64,000 bases of DNA, taken from the NCBI GenBank assembly GCA_028698875.1, contig JAQVVR010000005.1, positions 19,916-83,915 on the forward strand. Direction: 5' to 3'. This document shows, in pieces, positions 1-8,713 of the stretch (position 1 is its first letter; every line of letters starts with the position of its first letter). The position numbers were made by a program, and so were the translations under genes. Under the pieces are notes generated by a model. That model searched no databases. It was not told the origin of the DNA and worked only from the letters and a program-made list of their open reading frames with translations. This DNA is from Candidatus Izemoplasmatales bacterium (GTDB lineage Bacteria; Bacillota_I; Bacilli_A; Izemoplasmatales; Hujiaoplasmataceae).

Positions 1-152
1 TCACCATTATTAAGCGCTTGAACCATTAGTTTATGAGCGGCATCTCGTCCTGTATATATGATTCCGGAAATAAGAACGATATCACCAACACGAAGAGACA
101 TTCTTTCTTGATCAGAAATTGGTGTTGAAATTCTGATGACTTCTTGACTCAT
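1..152 (-). CDS. fumB: Class I fumarate hydratase (or related tartrate dehydratase) beta subunit, N-terminal part
   Basis: Only about 50 N-terminal residues lie in the window; the gene runs off the left edge. The visible peptide begins MSQEVIRISTPISDQE and continues with VGDIVLISGIIYTGRDAAHK, the typical opening of the beta (swivelling) domain of two-subunit class I hydro-lyases. That domain completes the active site of fumarase, which interconverts fumarate and malate in the cytosol. Its ATG overlaps the stop of the alpha-subunit gene by four bases (ATGA), so the two are translationally coupled. The L-tartrate dehydratase beta subunit has the same fold and cannot be excluded from this fragment. 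Confidence 0.82.
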   Translation of the reverse strand, partial: MSQEVIRISTPISDQERMSLRVGDIVLISGIIYTGRDAAHKLMVQALNNG

Positions 153-988
153 AATATCACTTCCTTATGTCGAGCAGCATGACATTGGATGTTCACCGCC
201 ACCGGTAAAGAAGCAATGTGACAAGGATATGAATTGACTTTGACTGCCAAGCAAGTTGTTTTACCAGTTAATCCCATCGGTCCAACATTTGTTTCATTAA
301 TAACTTTATATAGCTCTTTCTCAAGTTCTCTATCTATTGGATTTGTAGCTTCATCGCTTAGTTTGCGAAATAAAGCCGCCTTGGCAAGCAAAGCTGATTT
401 TTCGAAATTACCGCCGATTCCAACTCCTAATATAATCGGCGGACAAGCTTTCCCACCAGCATTTCGAACCGTTTCAACAACAAAGTCAATGATTCCTTGA
501 CGACCATCAGCCGGTGTTAGCATTGTCAGTTTACTCATATTTTCACTGCCGCCACCCTTTGGGGCAAACCGAATTCGCAATTGATCACCAATTACCGGTA
601 GATAATGGATGATGGCGGGAGTGTTATCAAGTGTATTTTTGCGATCTAAAGGGTGCTGCACAACCGATTTGCGAAGATATCCTTTAATGTATCCGTTGCG
701 GACGGCTTGGTTAATTGCCTCAGTAAGATCATAATCGAAATATAAATTATTACCAATTTCGACAAAAAAAACGGCAACGCCAGTATCTTGACAAAGAGGA
801 ATGTTTTCCGTTCTTGCAATTTGTTGATTATCAATTATCTCATCAAGAATATGAATTGCTAATTTTGATGTTTCCTGTTCTCTGCCAAACCGCAAACAAC
901 TAACAACTTCGTCATCTAGTACGGTAGCGGCTTCGATGATTATCCGCTCTAATTCGGATATTAATTTTTCTTTGGGGATTGTACGCAT
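149..988 (-). CDS. fumA: Class I fumarate hydratase (or tartrate dehydratase) alpha subunit, [4Fe-4S] enzyme
   Basis: The 279-residue product matches the N-terminal catalytic domain of class I fumarases. Three expected cluster cysteines are visible, in the motifs PLCQDTG, ACPPIILGVGIGG and TTCLAVKV, and the substrate-loop motif GGGSENMSK is present. With the beta subunit encoded next it would hydrate fumarate to malate, or dehydrate tartrate; the alpha sequence alone does not settle which. The ATG at 988 is chosen over the in-frame GTG nine bases upstream because that GTG is part of the Shine-Dalgarno GAGGTG, which sits six bases before the ATG. The gene is transcribed divergently from degV. 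Confidence 0.85.
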   Translation of the reverse strand: MRTIPKEKLISELERIIIEAATVLDDEVVSCLRFGREQETSKLAIHILDEIIDNQQIARTENIPLCQDTGVAVFFVEIGNNLYFDYDLTEAINQAVRNGYIKGYLRKSVVQHPLDRKNTLDNTPAIIHYLPVIGDQLRIRFAPKGGGSENMSKLTMLTPADGRQGIIDFVVETVRNAGGKACPPIILGVGIGGNFEKSALLAKAALFRKLSDEATNPIDRELEKELYKVINETNVGPMGLTGKTTCLAVKVNSYPCHIASLPVAVNIQCHAARHKEVIL

Positions 989-1006
989 CAGATTCACCTC
1001 GATTTC

Positions 1007-1035
1007 ATTATATCACTTTCGGTTTTACCGACCAA
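1007..1035 (-). promoter_or_regulatory. Promoter of fumA-fumB
   Basis: On the minus strand a perfect TATAAT (1007-1012) is preceded by TGA, giving an extended -10. A weak -35, TTGGTC (1030-1035), lies 17 bases upstream. Confidence 0.55.
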
Positions 1036-1081
1036 GAACTGTCGTTAAAAAACGGTATTTTTGTAAAAACGATTGATTATC

Positions 1082-1110
1082 TTTACATTTATAGACTGAT
1101 TACATATAAT
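1082..1110 (+). promoter_or_regulatory. Sigma-A type promoter of degV
   Basis: TTTACA (1082-1087), a 17-base spacer and TATAAT (1105-1110) form a near-consensus housekeeping promoter 25 bases before the degV ATG. It is divergent from the fumA promoter. Confidence 0.8.
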
Positions 1111-1134
1111 CAATAACGGCGGTGAAAAAACTAT

Positions 1135-1980
1135 ATGGACAAAATTAAAATCATATCCGACAGCACTTGTGATTTAACGGCAGAATTAATCAAAAAAAAT
1201 GATATTGAGATTATTCCGCTATATGTCAATTTCGGTGAAGAATCATATTTAGACGGAGAGACTTTAACAGTTAACGAAATGTATGATAAGATAACAAATT
1301 GCGGTTATTTGCCCAAAACCGCTGCGATTGCGCCAGGAACATTTACTACTCGATTTAAGTATTATCTTGATCAAGGTTATAAAATCTTGTATATGGGGAT
1401 TGGCTCTAAGTTTTCTGCAACGCTTCAAAGTGCCAATTTAGCCAAAAAAATTCTACAATCAGATGATATTCATCTGGTTGATTCCAAAAATCTGTCATCA
1501 GGAACGGGGCTTTTAGTCCTAAAAGCGTGCAAATTTCGTGATCAAGGCGATGACATTGTCACTATCGAACAGAAAATCATTGATTTGGTACCCAAAGTGA
1601 GAACTCAGTTCGTTATTAATACGATGGAGTATCTTTATAAAGGCGGACGCTGTAATTCTGTGGTAGCTTTTGTTGGGACGATTTTAAAAATCAAACCGAT
1701 TATAAAAGTTGTCAATGGGGAAATGGCAGTGGGAAAAAAGGGACATGGAAAAATCACTTCCGGATTGGATATTTTGATTGATGAAGTCCAAAGAGTAAAA
1801 GACCAACTTGATGATGATTATTTGATGGTAACTCATTCGCTTGCCAGCGATTCAGTTAAGTATATCAATGATAAAATCGATAATATTGCGGTGAAAAACA
1901 AGTATGTTACTTCTGCCGGATGTGTTATCTCCAGTCACTGCGGACAAGGATGTATTGGAATTCTTTATATAATGAAGTAA
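1135..1980 (+). CDS. DegV family fatty-acid-binding protein
   Basis: The 281-residue cytosolic protein has the DegV signature near the N terminus (IISDSTCDLT) and the typical length of about 280 residues. In Firmicutes, DegV/FakB proteins hold a fatty acid for FakA, a kinase that makes acyl-phosphate for phospholipid synthesis. This copy has TAAIAPG where many FakB proteins have a TSQPSP-like segment, so fatty-acid binding is inferred from the family. The ribosome site GGCGGTG precedes the ATG. The gene is monocistronic, between its own promoter and a terminator. No fakA is in the window. Confidence 0.85.
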   Translation: MDKIKIISDSTCDLTAELIKKNDIEIIPLYVNFGEESYLDGETLTVNEMYDKITNCGYLPKTAAIAPGTFTTRFKYYLDQGYKILYMGIGSKFSATLQSANLAKKILQSDDIHLVDSKNLSSGTGLLVLKACKFRDQGDDIVTIEQKIIDLVPKVRTQFVINTMEYLYKGGRCNSVVAFVGTILKIKPIIKVVNGEMAVGKKGHGKITSGLDILIDEVQRVKDQLDDDYLMVTHSLASDSVKYINDKIDNIAVKNKYVTSAGCVISSHCGQGCIGILYIMK

Positions 1981-1986
1981 ACAGAT

Positions 1987-2018
1987 AACTTATGAGGAAA
2001 CTCACAAGTTTTCTTTTT
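1987..2018 (+). terminator. Rho-independent terminator after degV
   Basis: A 10-bp stem with one mismatch (1987-1996 with 2001-2010) and a GAAA loop is followed by a T-rich tract. Confidence 0.75.
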
Positions 2019-2025
2019 AACAAAA

Positions 2026-2049
2026 AATTAGTTGACAACGCAACTAATT
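2026..2049 (+). promoter_or_regulatory. Probable MarR operator (9-bp perfect inverted repeat)
   Basis: AATTAGTTG (2026-2034) and CAACTAATT (2041-2049) are perfect inverted repeats separated by six bases. The site covers the -35 TTGACA (2032-2037) of the marR promoter. AGTTG/CAACT half-sites are typical of MarR-family operators, so autorepression is the likely mode. Confidence 0.75.
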
Positions 2050-2060
2050 GAAGATATACT
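2032..2060 (+). promoter_or_regulatory. Promoter of the marR-ABC exporter operon
   Basis: Consensus TTGACA (2032-2037), 17 bases, then TATACT (2055-2060). It overlaps the palindromic operator, so bound repressor would block RNA polymerase. Confidence 0.85.
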
Positions 2061-2090
2061 TAATGAGAACTATCGAAAAGGGGGACAGAG

Positions 2091-2534
2091 ATGTTACATA
2101 AATATGATCATTTAATCAGTAAATATCATTGTCGATTTTTTGATGAGCGATTAGCATCGATAGGCCTTTCGGGACCGATAGGCCGTTATCTTATTGACAT
2201 CGATTTACCAAAAACCATTAAAATGAATGTCTTAATTGAAAAATCACCATTTCATAAATCGCATGCGACAAGAGCGATATGTCATTTAAGCAACCTTGGA
2301 TATATCATCAAAACTATCGATCCTAGTGATGCTCGCGGATATGTACTATCCATAACCAAACAAGGCGAGATTGCCGCGAAAGCAGTCTACGAAACCTTAA
2401 AAGCTTGGGACAAACTTGAAGAAAGTGCCCTTACTGAAGAAGAAATTACGGCTATGAAAGCAATTGCTAAGAAAATCTATCGCAAAATCGCTGCTTATTA
2501 CGGGGAGGAATTACTATATGAAGAAAATTTATAA
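2091..2534 (+). CDS. MarR family transcriptional regulator
   Basis: The 147-residue protein has the MarR winged helix: a recognition-helix region around HKSHATRAICHLSNLGYI and a wing with DPSDARGYVLSITKQG, where the conserved D-x-R is present (DAR). It begins at ATG after a GGGGG-rich ribosome site. It is the first gene of a three-gene operon and overlaps the first ABC gene by 17 bases. This is the classic arrangement in which a MarR repressor controls a drug or lipid exporter and responds to the exported ligand. The palindrome over its promoter supports autoregulation. The ligand is unknown. Confidence 0.88.
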   Translation: MLHKYDHLISKYHCRFFDERLASIGLSGPIGRYLIDIDLPKTIKMNVLIEKSPFHKSHATRAICHLSNLGYIIKTIDPSDARGYVLSITKQGEIAAKAVYETLKAWDKLEESALTEEEITAMKAIAKKIYRKIAAYYGEELLYEENL

Positions 2535-4365
2535 ATTTTTAAAACCATATTGGTTTGGTGTGGTTATGATGGTTGTACTTGTTGGTTTTACTTCAATTGG
2601 ACAACTATTATTGCCTAATTATATGAGTAAGATTATCGGTGAAGGCTTATATGCCGAATATCGAGTACTAGATCCTGACACTAACACATGGGAACTCTTG
2701 ACTGATGGGGAGACTTGTGATTTGGATTCGATGCCAGATACATGCCAAATCACACAAAAAAGTGATATCGGTATCATCATTTACTATGGTCTGATTATGT
2801 TGGGAATAACGCTCATATCGTCAATAGCTACTGTCGGAATCGCTTATTATTCGAGCAAAGTGTCGGTAAGTTTTAGTCGTGACATTCGCAAAGCTATTTA
2901 TCAAAAAGTGAGTAATTTCTCGCTTGCCGAAGCGGAAAAATTTGGAACATCAACACTCATCACGCGTTCAACAAATGATGTTCGTCAGGTACAAATGTAT
3001 ACGATCATGAGTTTTAGAATGGTTTTAACCATCCCCATCATTTTTGTGGGGGGGTTAATCATGAGTCTAATGAAAAACGCCGAATTGACCGCGGTGTTAC
3101 TTGTTGGAATCCCAGCACTAGCGATTTTAATCGTTGGAGTGTTTTTGTTGGTTTTCCCCTTGTTTAAATCGTTACAAAAAAAGATTGATAAATTGACACT
3201 TGTCGGACGCGAAGCTTTAAATGGAGTTCGGGTTATTCGCGCTTTTGGGCAAGGAGAAAAAGAAGTTAATCGCTATCGAGTTGCCAATGATGACTTGACA
3301 AAAACGAGCATTAAGGCCGGTAATATTATGTCGTTTTTAAATCCCGTCGTTAATTTACTTTTCAATACAGTAGTGATTTCGATTGTCTATATAGCATATT
3401 TAGCCGTAGCTAAAGGCACGATTACTGATTATGTTGGCTTGGCTAGTGTGACAGCTGTCATTGAATATGTAACGCAAATCATGTTCAGCCTCATTATGCT
3501 GACAATTGCTTTCATTAATTTCCCACGGGCTGAAGTCGCCGGGAAACGAATCAGCGAAATCCTCGACACAGAAATTACGATTCATGATACCGAAAAAACC
3601 GAATACGACGATACCGATTTTCAAGGCAACATTCGATTTGATGCTGTCGATTTTAAATACGCAGATGCTGAAAAGAATGTTTTAGATAACATTTCTTTTG
3701 AGGCAAAAGTCGGTGAAACAGTGGCTATCATCGGTTCCACCGGTTCCGGTAAATCGACAATTATCAATTTGCTGCCGCGATTGTTTGACGTAACCTCGGG
3801 TTCAATTACCATAGATAACGTTGATGTCAGAGATATCAAATTAAAAAAACTACGGGAATTGATGGGGTTCGTTCCCCAAACAGCATCGCTGTTCACCGGT
3901 ACGATTGCCGAGAATATCGCTTATGGCAAAGAGGGTGCCACCGAAGAAGACGTAAAATATGCGGCAGAGGTTGCTCAAGCGACGGAGTTTATCATGGAAA
4001 AAGACGCTGATTTTGCATCGGTTGTTGACCAGGGTGGCGTTAATTATTCTGGTGGACAGAAGCAACGAATATCAATCGCCAGAGCAATTGTTCGTAAACC
4101 AAAAATTTATATTTTTGATGATAGTTTTTCGGCATTGGATTTTAAAACCGATGCCAAACTGAGAAAAGCTCTAAAAAAAGAAACTACCAAATCCACGGTA
4201 ATTATTGTAGCACAGCGCATCGGAACGATTATTGATGCTGATCAAATTATTGTATTACAAGAAGGCCAAATCGTTGGTAAAGGCAAACATCGTGATTTGA
4301 TGGACAATTGTCAAGTCTACCGAGAAATTGCTTTATCGCAACTTTCTTTGGAGGAACTCGCATGA
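2518..4365 (+). CDS. Heterodimeric ABC exporter, subunit with degenerate ATPase site (TM287-like)
   Basis: The 615-residue half-transporter has an N-terminal six-helix exporter domain (about residues 1-330) and a C-terminal nucleotide-binding domain with Walker A GSTGSGKST, signature SGGQKQR and Walker B IFDDSFSALD. The catalytic Glu after the Walker B Asp is replaced by Asp, as in the non-hydrolysing site of TM287/288-type heterodimers. A loop between the first two helices carries two Cys (CDLDSMPDTC) and could form an extracellular disulfide. The ATG at 2518 follows GGGGAGGA; upstream in-frame starts lie inside marR and lack a ribosome site. It overlaps the next gene by four bases. Confidence 0.9.
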   Translation: MKKIYKFLKPYWFGVVMMVVLVGFTSIGQLLLPNYMSKIIGEGLYAEYRVLDPDTNTWELLTDGETCDLDSMPDTCQITQKSDIGIIIYYGLIMLGITLISSIATVGIAYYSSKVSVSFSRDIRKAIYQKVSNFSLAEAEKFGTSTLITRSTNDVRQVQMYTIMSFRMVLTIPIIFVGGLIMSLMKNAELTAVLLVGIPALAILIVGVFLLVFPLFKSLQKKIDKLTLVGREALNGVRVIRAFGQGEKEVNRYRVANDDLTKTSIKAGNIMSFLNPVVNLLFNTVVISIVYIAYLAVAKGTITDYVGLASVTAVIEYVTQIMFSLIMLTIAFINFPRAEVAGKRISEILDTEITIHDTEKTEYDDTDFQGNIRFDAVDFKYADAEKNVLDNISFEAKVGETVAIIGSTGSGKSTIINLLPRLFDVTSGSITIDNVDVRDIKLKKLRELMGFVPQTASLFTGTIAENIAYGKEGATEEDVKYAAEVAQATEFIMEKDADFASVVDQGGVNYSGGQKQRISIARAIVRKPKIYIFDDSFSALDFKTDAKLRKALKKETTKSTVIIVAQRIGTIIDADQIIVLQEGQIVGKGKHRDLMDNCQVYREIALSQLSLEELA

Positions 4366-6269
4366 AACAAAAAATAAAGACTGTTCCGTTGAATAATCCG
4401 GATGTGGGAAAACCTCAAGGAAAAAATTATGCACGTGGAGAAAACCGACCACAACAACCGCAACACGGACCAATGATGTTTGGTGCCCCAGGAGAAAAAC
4501 CGAAAAATTTCCGTAAAACGCTTAAACGATTACTCCATTATTTGCGACCGTATGTAGCATCAATGATAATTATGACTGTTTTTTCGATCTTGGCAACTTT
4601 AATAATTGTATTTACACCATTACTTTCTCAATACATTTTAAACACTTTACAAAAAGTAATGACTGGCACCGAAGCAAGTTCGGTACTAGATAGCATTCCA
4701 TTATTCTTTGGGATTTTAATTGGAGCATATATCATTCGCTTCATCTTTGATTTGATATCCCAATTGATTGGCAATCGGCTCTCCGCAACTGTCGGTAAAA
4801 ATATGCGCAACGATTTACGTAATAAACTTGAGAAATGTCCAATCAAATTTTACGATGAAACTAAAACCGGAAATACTTTATCAACTTTTTCCAATGATGT
4901 CGAAACCATTTCGGATTCTTTACAACAAAGCATTGTGTCCATCCTTTCGGGGTTATTGATGTTGATTGGATCCTTGGGAATGATGTTTTATATCTCCTGG
5001 GAATTAACGATAATCGCTTTAGTTACATTGCCTTTATATATTTTGGTGACAACAACTATCACCAAACATTCGCAGCCAAAGTTTGTCAAACAACAAGCTG
5101 AACTTGCAAATCTAAACGGTTTTATTGAGGAAATGTTTTCTTCCCATAAAGTTGTCAAATTATTCGGCAAGGAACAATCATCATATGAAGAATTCCAGGT
5201 AATCAACAAAAATTTAGCCGAAGTATCCCGAGGTGCTCAATTCATTAGTGGTTTAATTCGACCGATGATGGATTTGATTAGCAATCTTGGTTATGTGCTT
5301 GTTGTCATTGGCGGTGGTATTTTAGCTGGGGCAACCAACCCACTTTTAATCGGTGATATATCAACTTTCATCACTTTGCAAAAACGATTTGTCAATCCGA
5401 TATTGACGATTGCTAATTTGGCTAATTCACTACAATCAACGATTGCCTCTGCCGAAAGAGTTTTCCGATTGTTGGATGTTGAAGAAGAAGTTTTAGAACA
5501 AAACTTATATCAATTCGATTATGAAAATTTTAAAGGAAATGTCGAATTAAAAAATGTTGATTTCTCTTATCGGAAGGATCAAGATTTGATTAAGAATCTC
5601 AATTTAAAAGTCGAAGCAGGAAAACAGATAGCCATTGTTGGCCCAACTGGAGCTGGGAAAACGACCTTAGTCAATTTACTTATGCGTTTCTATGAGACTG
5701 ATGCTGGCGAAATAATCATCGATGGTATTAAATCAACTGATGTGCCGCGAAAGACACTTCGTTCCATGTTTGGCATGGTTTTACAAGATACTTGGCTCTT
5801 TTCGGGAACGATTCGCGATAACATTGCTTATGGCAAGGATAATGCGACTATCGAAGAAGTGAAGGAAGTGTGCCGACAAGCACATGTCGATCATTTTATT
5901 GAAACGATGCCAGAAGGATATAATACTGTTTTGAAAGAAGACGCCGCCAATATAAGTCAAGGACAAAAACAGCTTTTAACAATTGCTCGGGCAATTCTAT
6001 TTAACCCAAAAATTCTGATCTTAGATGAAGCAACTTCTTCAGTTGATACTCGGACCGAAGCATATATCCAAAACGCGATGAATTTTATGATGGAAGACCG
6101 AACCAGTTTCGTTATCGCGCATCGATTATCTACGATTAAAAAGGCAAGTGTCATCTTAGTAATGGAAAATGGTACCATTGTTGAACAGGGCACCCATAAG
6201 GAACTACTAGAAAAGAATGGGGCTTATGCAGAGTTGTATAACAGTCAGTTTGTTAATGCCATAATTTAA
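4362..6269 (+). CDS. Heterodimeric ABC exporter, catalytically competent subunit (TM288-like)
   Basis: The 635-residue partner starts at the ATGA overlap, with GGAGGA six bases upstream. It has a Pro/Gln/Gly-rich cytosolic N-terminal extension of about 50 residues before the membrane domain, common in this subfamily. Its nucleotide-binding domain has Walker A GPTGAGKTT, signature ISQGQKQ and Walker B LILDEATSSVD with the catalytic Glu intact. The pair therefore has one active and one degenerate ATP site. Together with MarR it should act as a regulated efflux pump or lipid/peptide exporter; the substrate cannot be read from sequence. Confidence 0.9.
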   Translation: MKQKIKTVPLNNPDVGKPQGKNYARGENRPQQPQHGPMMFGAPGEKPKNFRKTLKRLLHYLRPYVASMIIMTVFSILATLIIVFTPLLSQYILNTLQKVMTGTEASSVLDSIPLFFGILIGAYIIRFIFDLISQLIGNRLSATVGKNMRNDLRNKLEKCPIKFYDETKTGNTLSTFSNDVETISDSLQQSIVSILSGLLMLIGSLGMMFYISWELTIIALVTLPLYILVTTTITKHSQPKFVKQQAELANLNGFIEEMFSSHKVVKLFGKEQSSYEEFQVINKNLAEVSRGAQFISGLIRPMMDLISNLGYVLVVIGGGILAGATNPLLIGDISTFITLQKRFVNPILTIANLANSLQSTIASAERVFRLLDVEEEVLEQNLYQFDYENFKGNVELKNVDFSYRKDQDLIKNLNLKVEAGKQIAIVGPTGAGKTTLVNLLMRFYETDAGEIIIDGIKSTDVPRKTLRSMFGMVLQDTWLFSGTIRDNIAYGKDNATIEEVKEVCRQAHVDHFIETMPEGYNTVLKEDAANISQGQKQLLTIARAILFNPKILILDEATSSVDTRTEAYIQNAMNFMMEDRTSFVIAHRLSTIKKASVILVMENGTIVEQGTHKELLEKNGAYAELYNSQFVNAII

Positions 6270-6290
6270 GAGGAAGAAATTCCTCTTTTT
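6268..6290 (+). terminator. Terminator of the marR-ABC operon
   Basis: AAGAGGAA (6268-6275), loop GAAA and TTCCTCTT (6280-6287) form a perfect 8-bp stem followed by T residues. Confidence 0.85.
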
Positions 6291-6292
6291 CT

Positions 6293-6321
6293 TTGGCTTT
6301 TCACTTATAAAAAGGTATAAT
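6293..6321 (+). promoter_or_regulatory. Likely promoter of the rimO operon
   Basis: A perfect -10 TATAAT (6316-6321) lies 17 bases after a poor -35, TTGGCT (6293-6298), just past the preceding terminator. Confidence 0.5.
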
Positions 6322-6402
6322 TAAACCAAAGACAGATTCGATTTTATCATGTTGTCGACACCAAATCGATGAAGTCAGTTTTGAAGATATTGAGGTAAAA
6401 TC

Positions 6403-7704
6403 ATGAAAGCAGGACTCATTTCGCTAGGATGCGCTAAAAATCTCGTTGATTCCGAGATGATTTTGGGCATTTTGCATCAGGCCAACATTGAGATTGTTAA
6501 CGATCCGGAAAATGCTGATGTAATTATCATCAACACTTGTGGATTCATTGAATCTGCGAAACAAGAAGCGATTGATACCATCAAAGAAATGAGCGCTTTT
6601 GACAAGAAGATAGTTGTCTGTGGGTGCTATGCTCAACGCTATACTGATAAACTAAAACAGGAAATGCCTTTTATTAATCAGATAATTACTTTAAAGGATT
6701 ATCCGCATTTTGGGGCTATATTAAATAATTTGTTTCGTGATAATAACATTACTTGTGGCGAGTTAGATTTTAACAATCGTATCCTTGCGACATCAAATGT
6801 GACGCCGTATGTCAAAATCAGTGATGGTTGTAACAATCGTTGTGCCTACTGTGCCATACCTTTGATTCGCGGTCCTTTTCATAGTCGCCTTCTCCATGAT
6901 ATCATAAATGAGTGTGAAATATTGGCAGCCAACGGAGCTAAGGAACTTAACGTTATTAGTCAAGATACGACTAGATACGGCACCGATTTGACACCGGATG
7001 GTACATCCTTACTGCCAGAACTGCTTAGTCGTTTAAGTGAAATACCGGGAATTCAACTTGTCCGAGTATTATATTTATACCCCGACGAAATCACGGATCG
7101 ACTCTTAGAAACAATCCAGAAAAACTCCAAAATTGCTAAATATTTTGACATACCTATTCAACATGTATCCTCATCGCTATTACAACAAATGAATCGTCGG
7201 GGGGATGAAAAGTTGCTAGTTGAACTACTGGCTAAAATTAAGAAAATGATGCCAGAAGCGATTTTTCGCACGACATTAATTGTGGGATTCCCAGGAGAAA
7301 CAGAAGCTGACTTCCTAAAATTGAAAGCTTTCATCAGTTTACATCCTTTCGATCGCATGGGAGTGTTTCCATATTCACAGGAAGAAGACACTATTGCCTT
7401 TTCTTTGTCTAATCAAATCGCAGAAAGCGTAAAATCGCAGCGATTTGATGAAATTATGAAGATTCAAAAAACTATTGCCACAAAGCTCAATAAGGCGCAA
7501 ATAGGAACGATTCATCATACAATTGTTGAAAATTATGATCGACACTCAAAATTTTACTATGGTCGCAGTTATGCTTTTGCTCCCGATGATATTGATGGAT
7601 ATATTGTCTTTCAATCACCAAAAAAATTGCGTATCGGCGATGATATTGATGTTAAAATTACGACTTCTTTTTCTTATGACCTAATTGGTGATGCCATTGT
7701 ATAA
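6403..7704 (+). CDS. rimO: Ribosomal protein S12 methylthiotransferase RimO
   Basis: The 433-residue radical SAM enzyme has all three expected parts: an N-terminal UPF0004 domain (GCAKNLVDSE, NTCGFIESAKQEA), a radical SAM core with CNNRCAYC, and a C-terminal TRAM region. RimO adds a methylthio group to an aspartate of ribosomal protein S12, using two [4Fe-4S] clusters. The motif ISLGCAKNLVDSE is more typical of RimO than of the tRNA enzyme MiaB. TTGAGGT precedes the ATG. It is followed 15 bases later by the DUF368 gene, so the two may be co-transcribed. Confidence 0.92.
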   Translation: MKAGLISLGCAKNLVDSEMILGILHQANIEIVNDPENADVIIINTCGFIESAKQEAIDTIKEMSAFDKKIVVCGCYAQRYTDKLKQEMPFINQIITLKDYPHFGAILNNLFRDNNITCGELDFNNRILATSNVTPYVKISDGCNNRCAYCAIPLIRGPFHSRLLHDIINECEILAANGAKELNVISQDTTRYGTDLTPDGTSLLPELLSRLSEIPGIQLVRVLYLYPDEITDRLLETIQKNSKIAKYFDIPIQHVSSSLLQQMNRRGDEKLLVELLAKIKKMMPEAIFRTTLIVGFPGETEADFLKLKAFISLHPFDRMGVFPYSQEEDTIAFSLSNQIAESVKSQRFDEIMKIQKTIATKLNKAQIGTIHHTIVENYDRHSKFYYGRSYAFAPDDIDGYIVFQSPKKLRIGDDIDVKITTSFSYDLIGDAIV

Positions 7705-7719
7705 AAATGAGGTGCAAAA

Positions 7720-8658
7720 ATGTTTCTGGATTTATTATTAAGAGGATTCATTGTCGGATTATCTTTTACAATCCCTGGGTGTAGTGGTGGGACTTTTGCT
7801 GTATATGTGGGAATTTATGACCGACTTTTACATGCTTTAGGGAATATCTTCACTGATTTTAAAAACAGTATGAAATTTTTAATTCCGGTTGGCATCGGTT
7901 TAGTAGCGGGAATTTTACTGTTTTCTAGTCTTATGGCTTTAGCTTTGCAAGTGAATTCATTTGTCACGATAATGGTTTTTATTGGTTTAACAATTGGCGG
8001 TGTTCCCAACTTACTTAAACATGTTAAAGGCCATCGTGTGACAACCTCGGGAATCATGGCTTTTATAATTGCCTTTCTCATAGTCATAGCATTGGTGGTT
8101 TTTCAAGTAATGAACGGTACAAATGGCACCGATTTTTTCACCATCGACTTTTCCACAATTCTATTACTTTTTGGTTTAGGTGTCATCGGCGCAATATCGA
8201 TGATTATTCCGGGAGTATCAGGCTCGGGATTATTAATGATTATGGGTTTTTACACGGCTATTGTTTCCAATGTTGTTGGCAATTTACTTGATTTTACGCA
8301 GTTGGGATACAACTTAAGCGTTTTATTGCCATTTGGAATTGGCGCCGTCGTGGGAGTTGTTTTTATTAGTAAACTCTTAGAATCGATATTGAAAAAGTAT
8401 CCAGTGCAGAGTTACTTAGCAATTATTGGTTTCATAATTGCTTCTGCAGTAACATTGTTTATTTGGATGCGTGATTCGGGAAGTGCCAGCGATTACACCG
8501 CTCAAACACCGATCTACCAATTTTTTTGGCAATATGTTTCCACCAATATTGTAACGGTTGTTTTCGGCATTGTCGGTTTAGGTTTGGGTTTATTGGGTTC
8601 GACGCTGATTGTCAAATTTGGAGCGAAGCAAAGTCAAGGAAAAAGCCAAAATTGTTAA
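7720..8658 (+). CDS. popT: DUF368 polyprenyl-phosphate translocase (PopT family)
   Basis: The 312-residue, very hydrophobic protein has two related motifs, IPGCSGGTFAVYVGIYD near the N terminus and IPGVSGSGLLMIMGFY in the middle. These are hallmarks of DUF368, with 8 to 9 predicted membrane segments. DUF368 proteins were recently assigned to recycling of undecaprenyl phosphate across the membrane (PopT). The ATG follows GAGGTGCAAAA. A second putative lipid-handling gene, of the VTT family, is at 17262. The family call is firm; the substrate is taken from the family. Confidence 0.82.
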   Translation: MFLDLLLRGFIVGLSFTIPGCSGGTFAVYVGIYDRLLHALGNIFTDFKNSMKFLIPVGIGLVAGILLFSSLMALALQVNSFVTIMVFIGLTIGGVPNLLKHVKGHRVTTSGIMAFIIAFLIVIALVVFQVMNGTNGTDFFTIDFSTILLLFGLGVIGAISMIIPGVSGSGLLMIMGFYTAIVSNVVGNLLDFTQLGYNLSVLLPFGIGAVVGVVFISKLLESILKKYPVQSYLAIIGFIIASAVTLFIWMRDSGSASDYTAQTPIYQFFWQYVSTNIVTVVFGIVGLGLGLLGSTLIVKFGAKQSQGKSQNC

Positions 8659-8713
8659 TGCATATATATTATCTCGATTTGCGAACTATATTTTCGGAAA
8701 GCAGGTGTTTATA

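Noticed and set aside
234-500. 88-residue open frame on the plus strand
   Set aside because: It is antisense to fumA, whose conserved cluster motifs prove the minus-strand frame.
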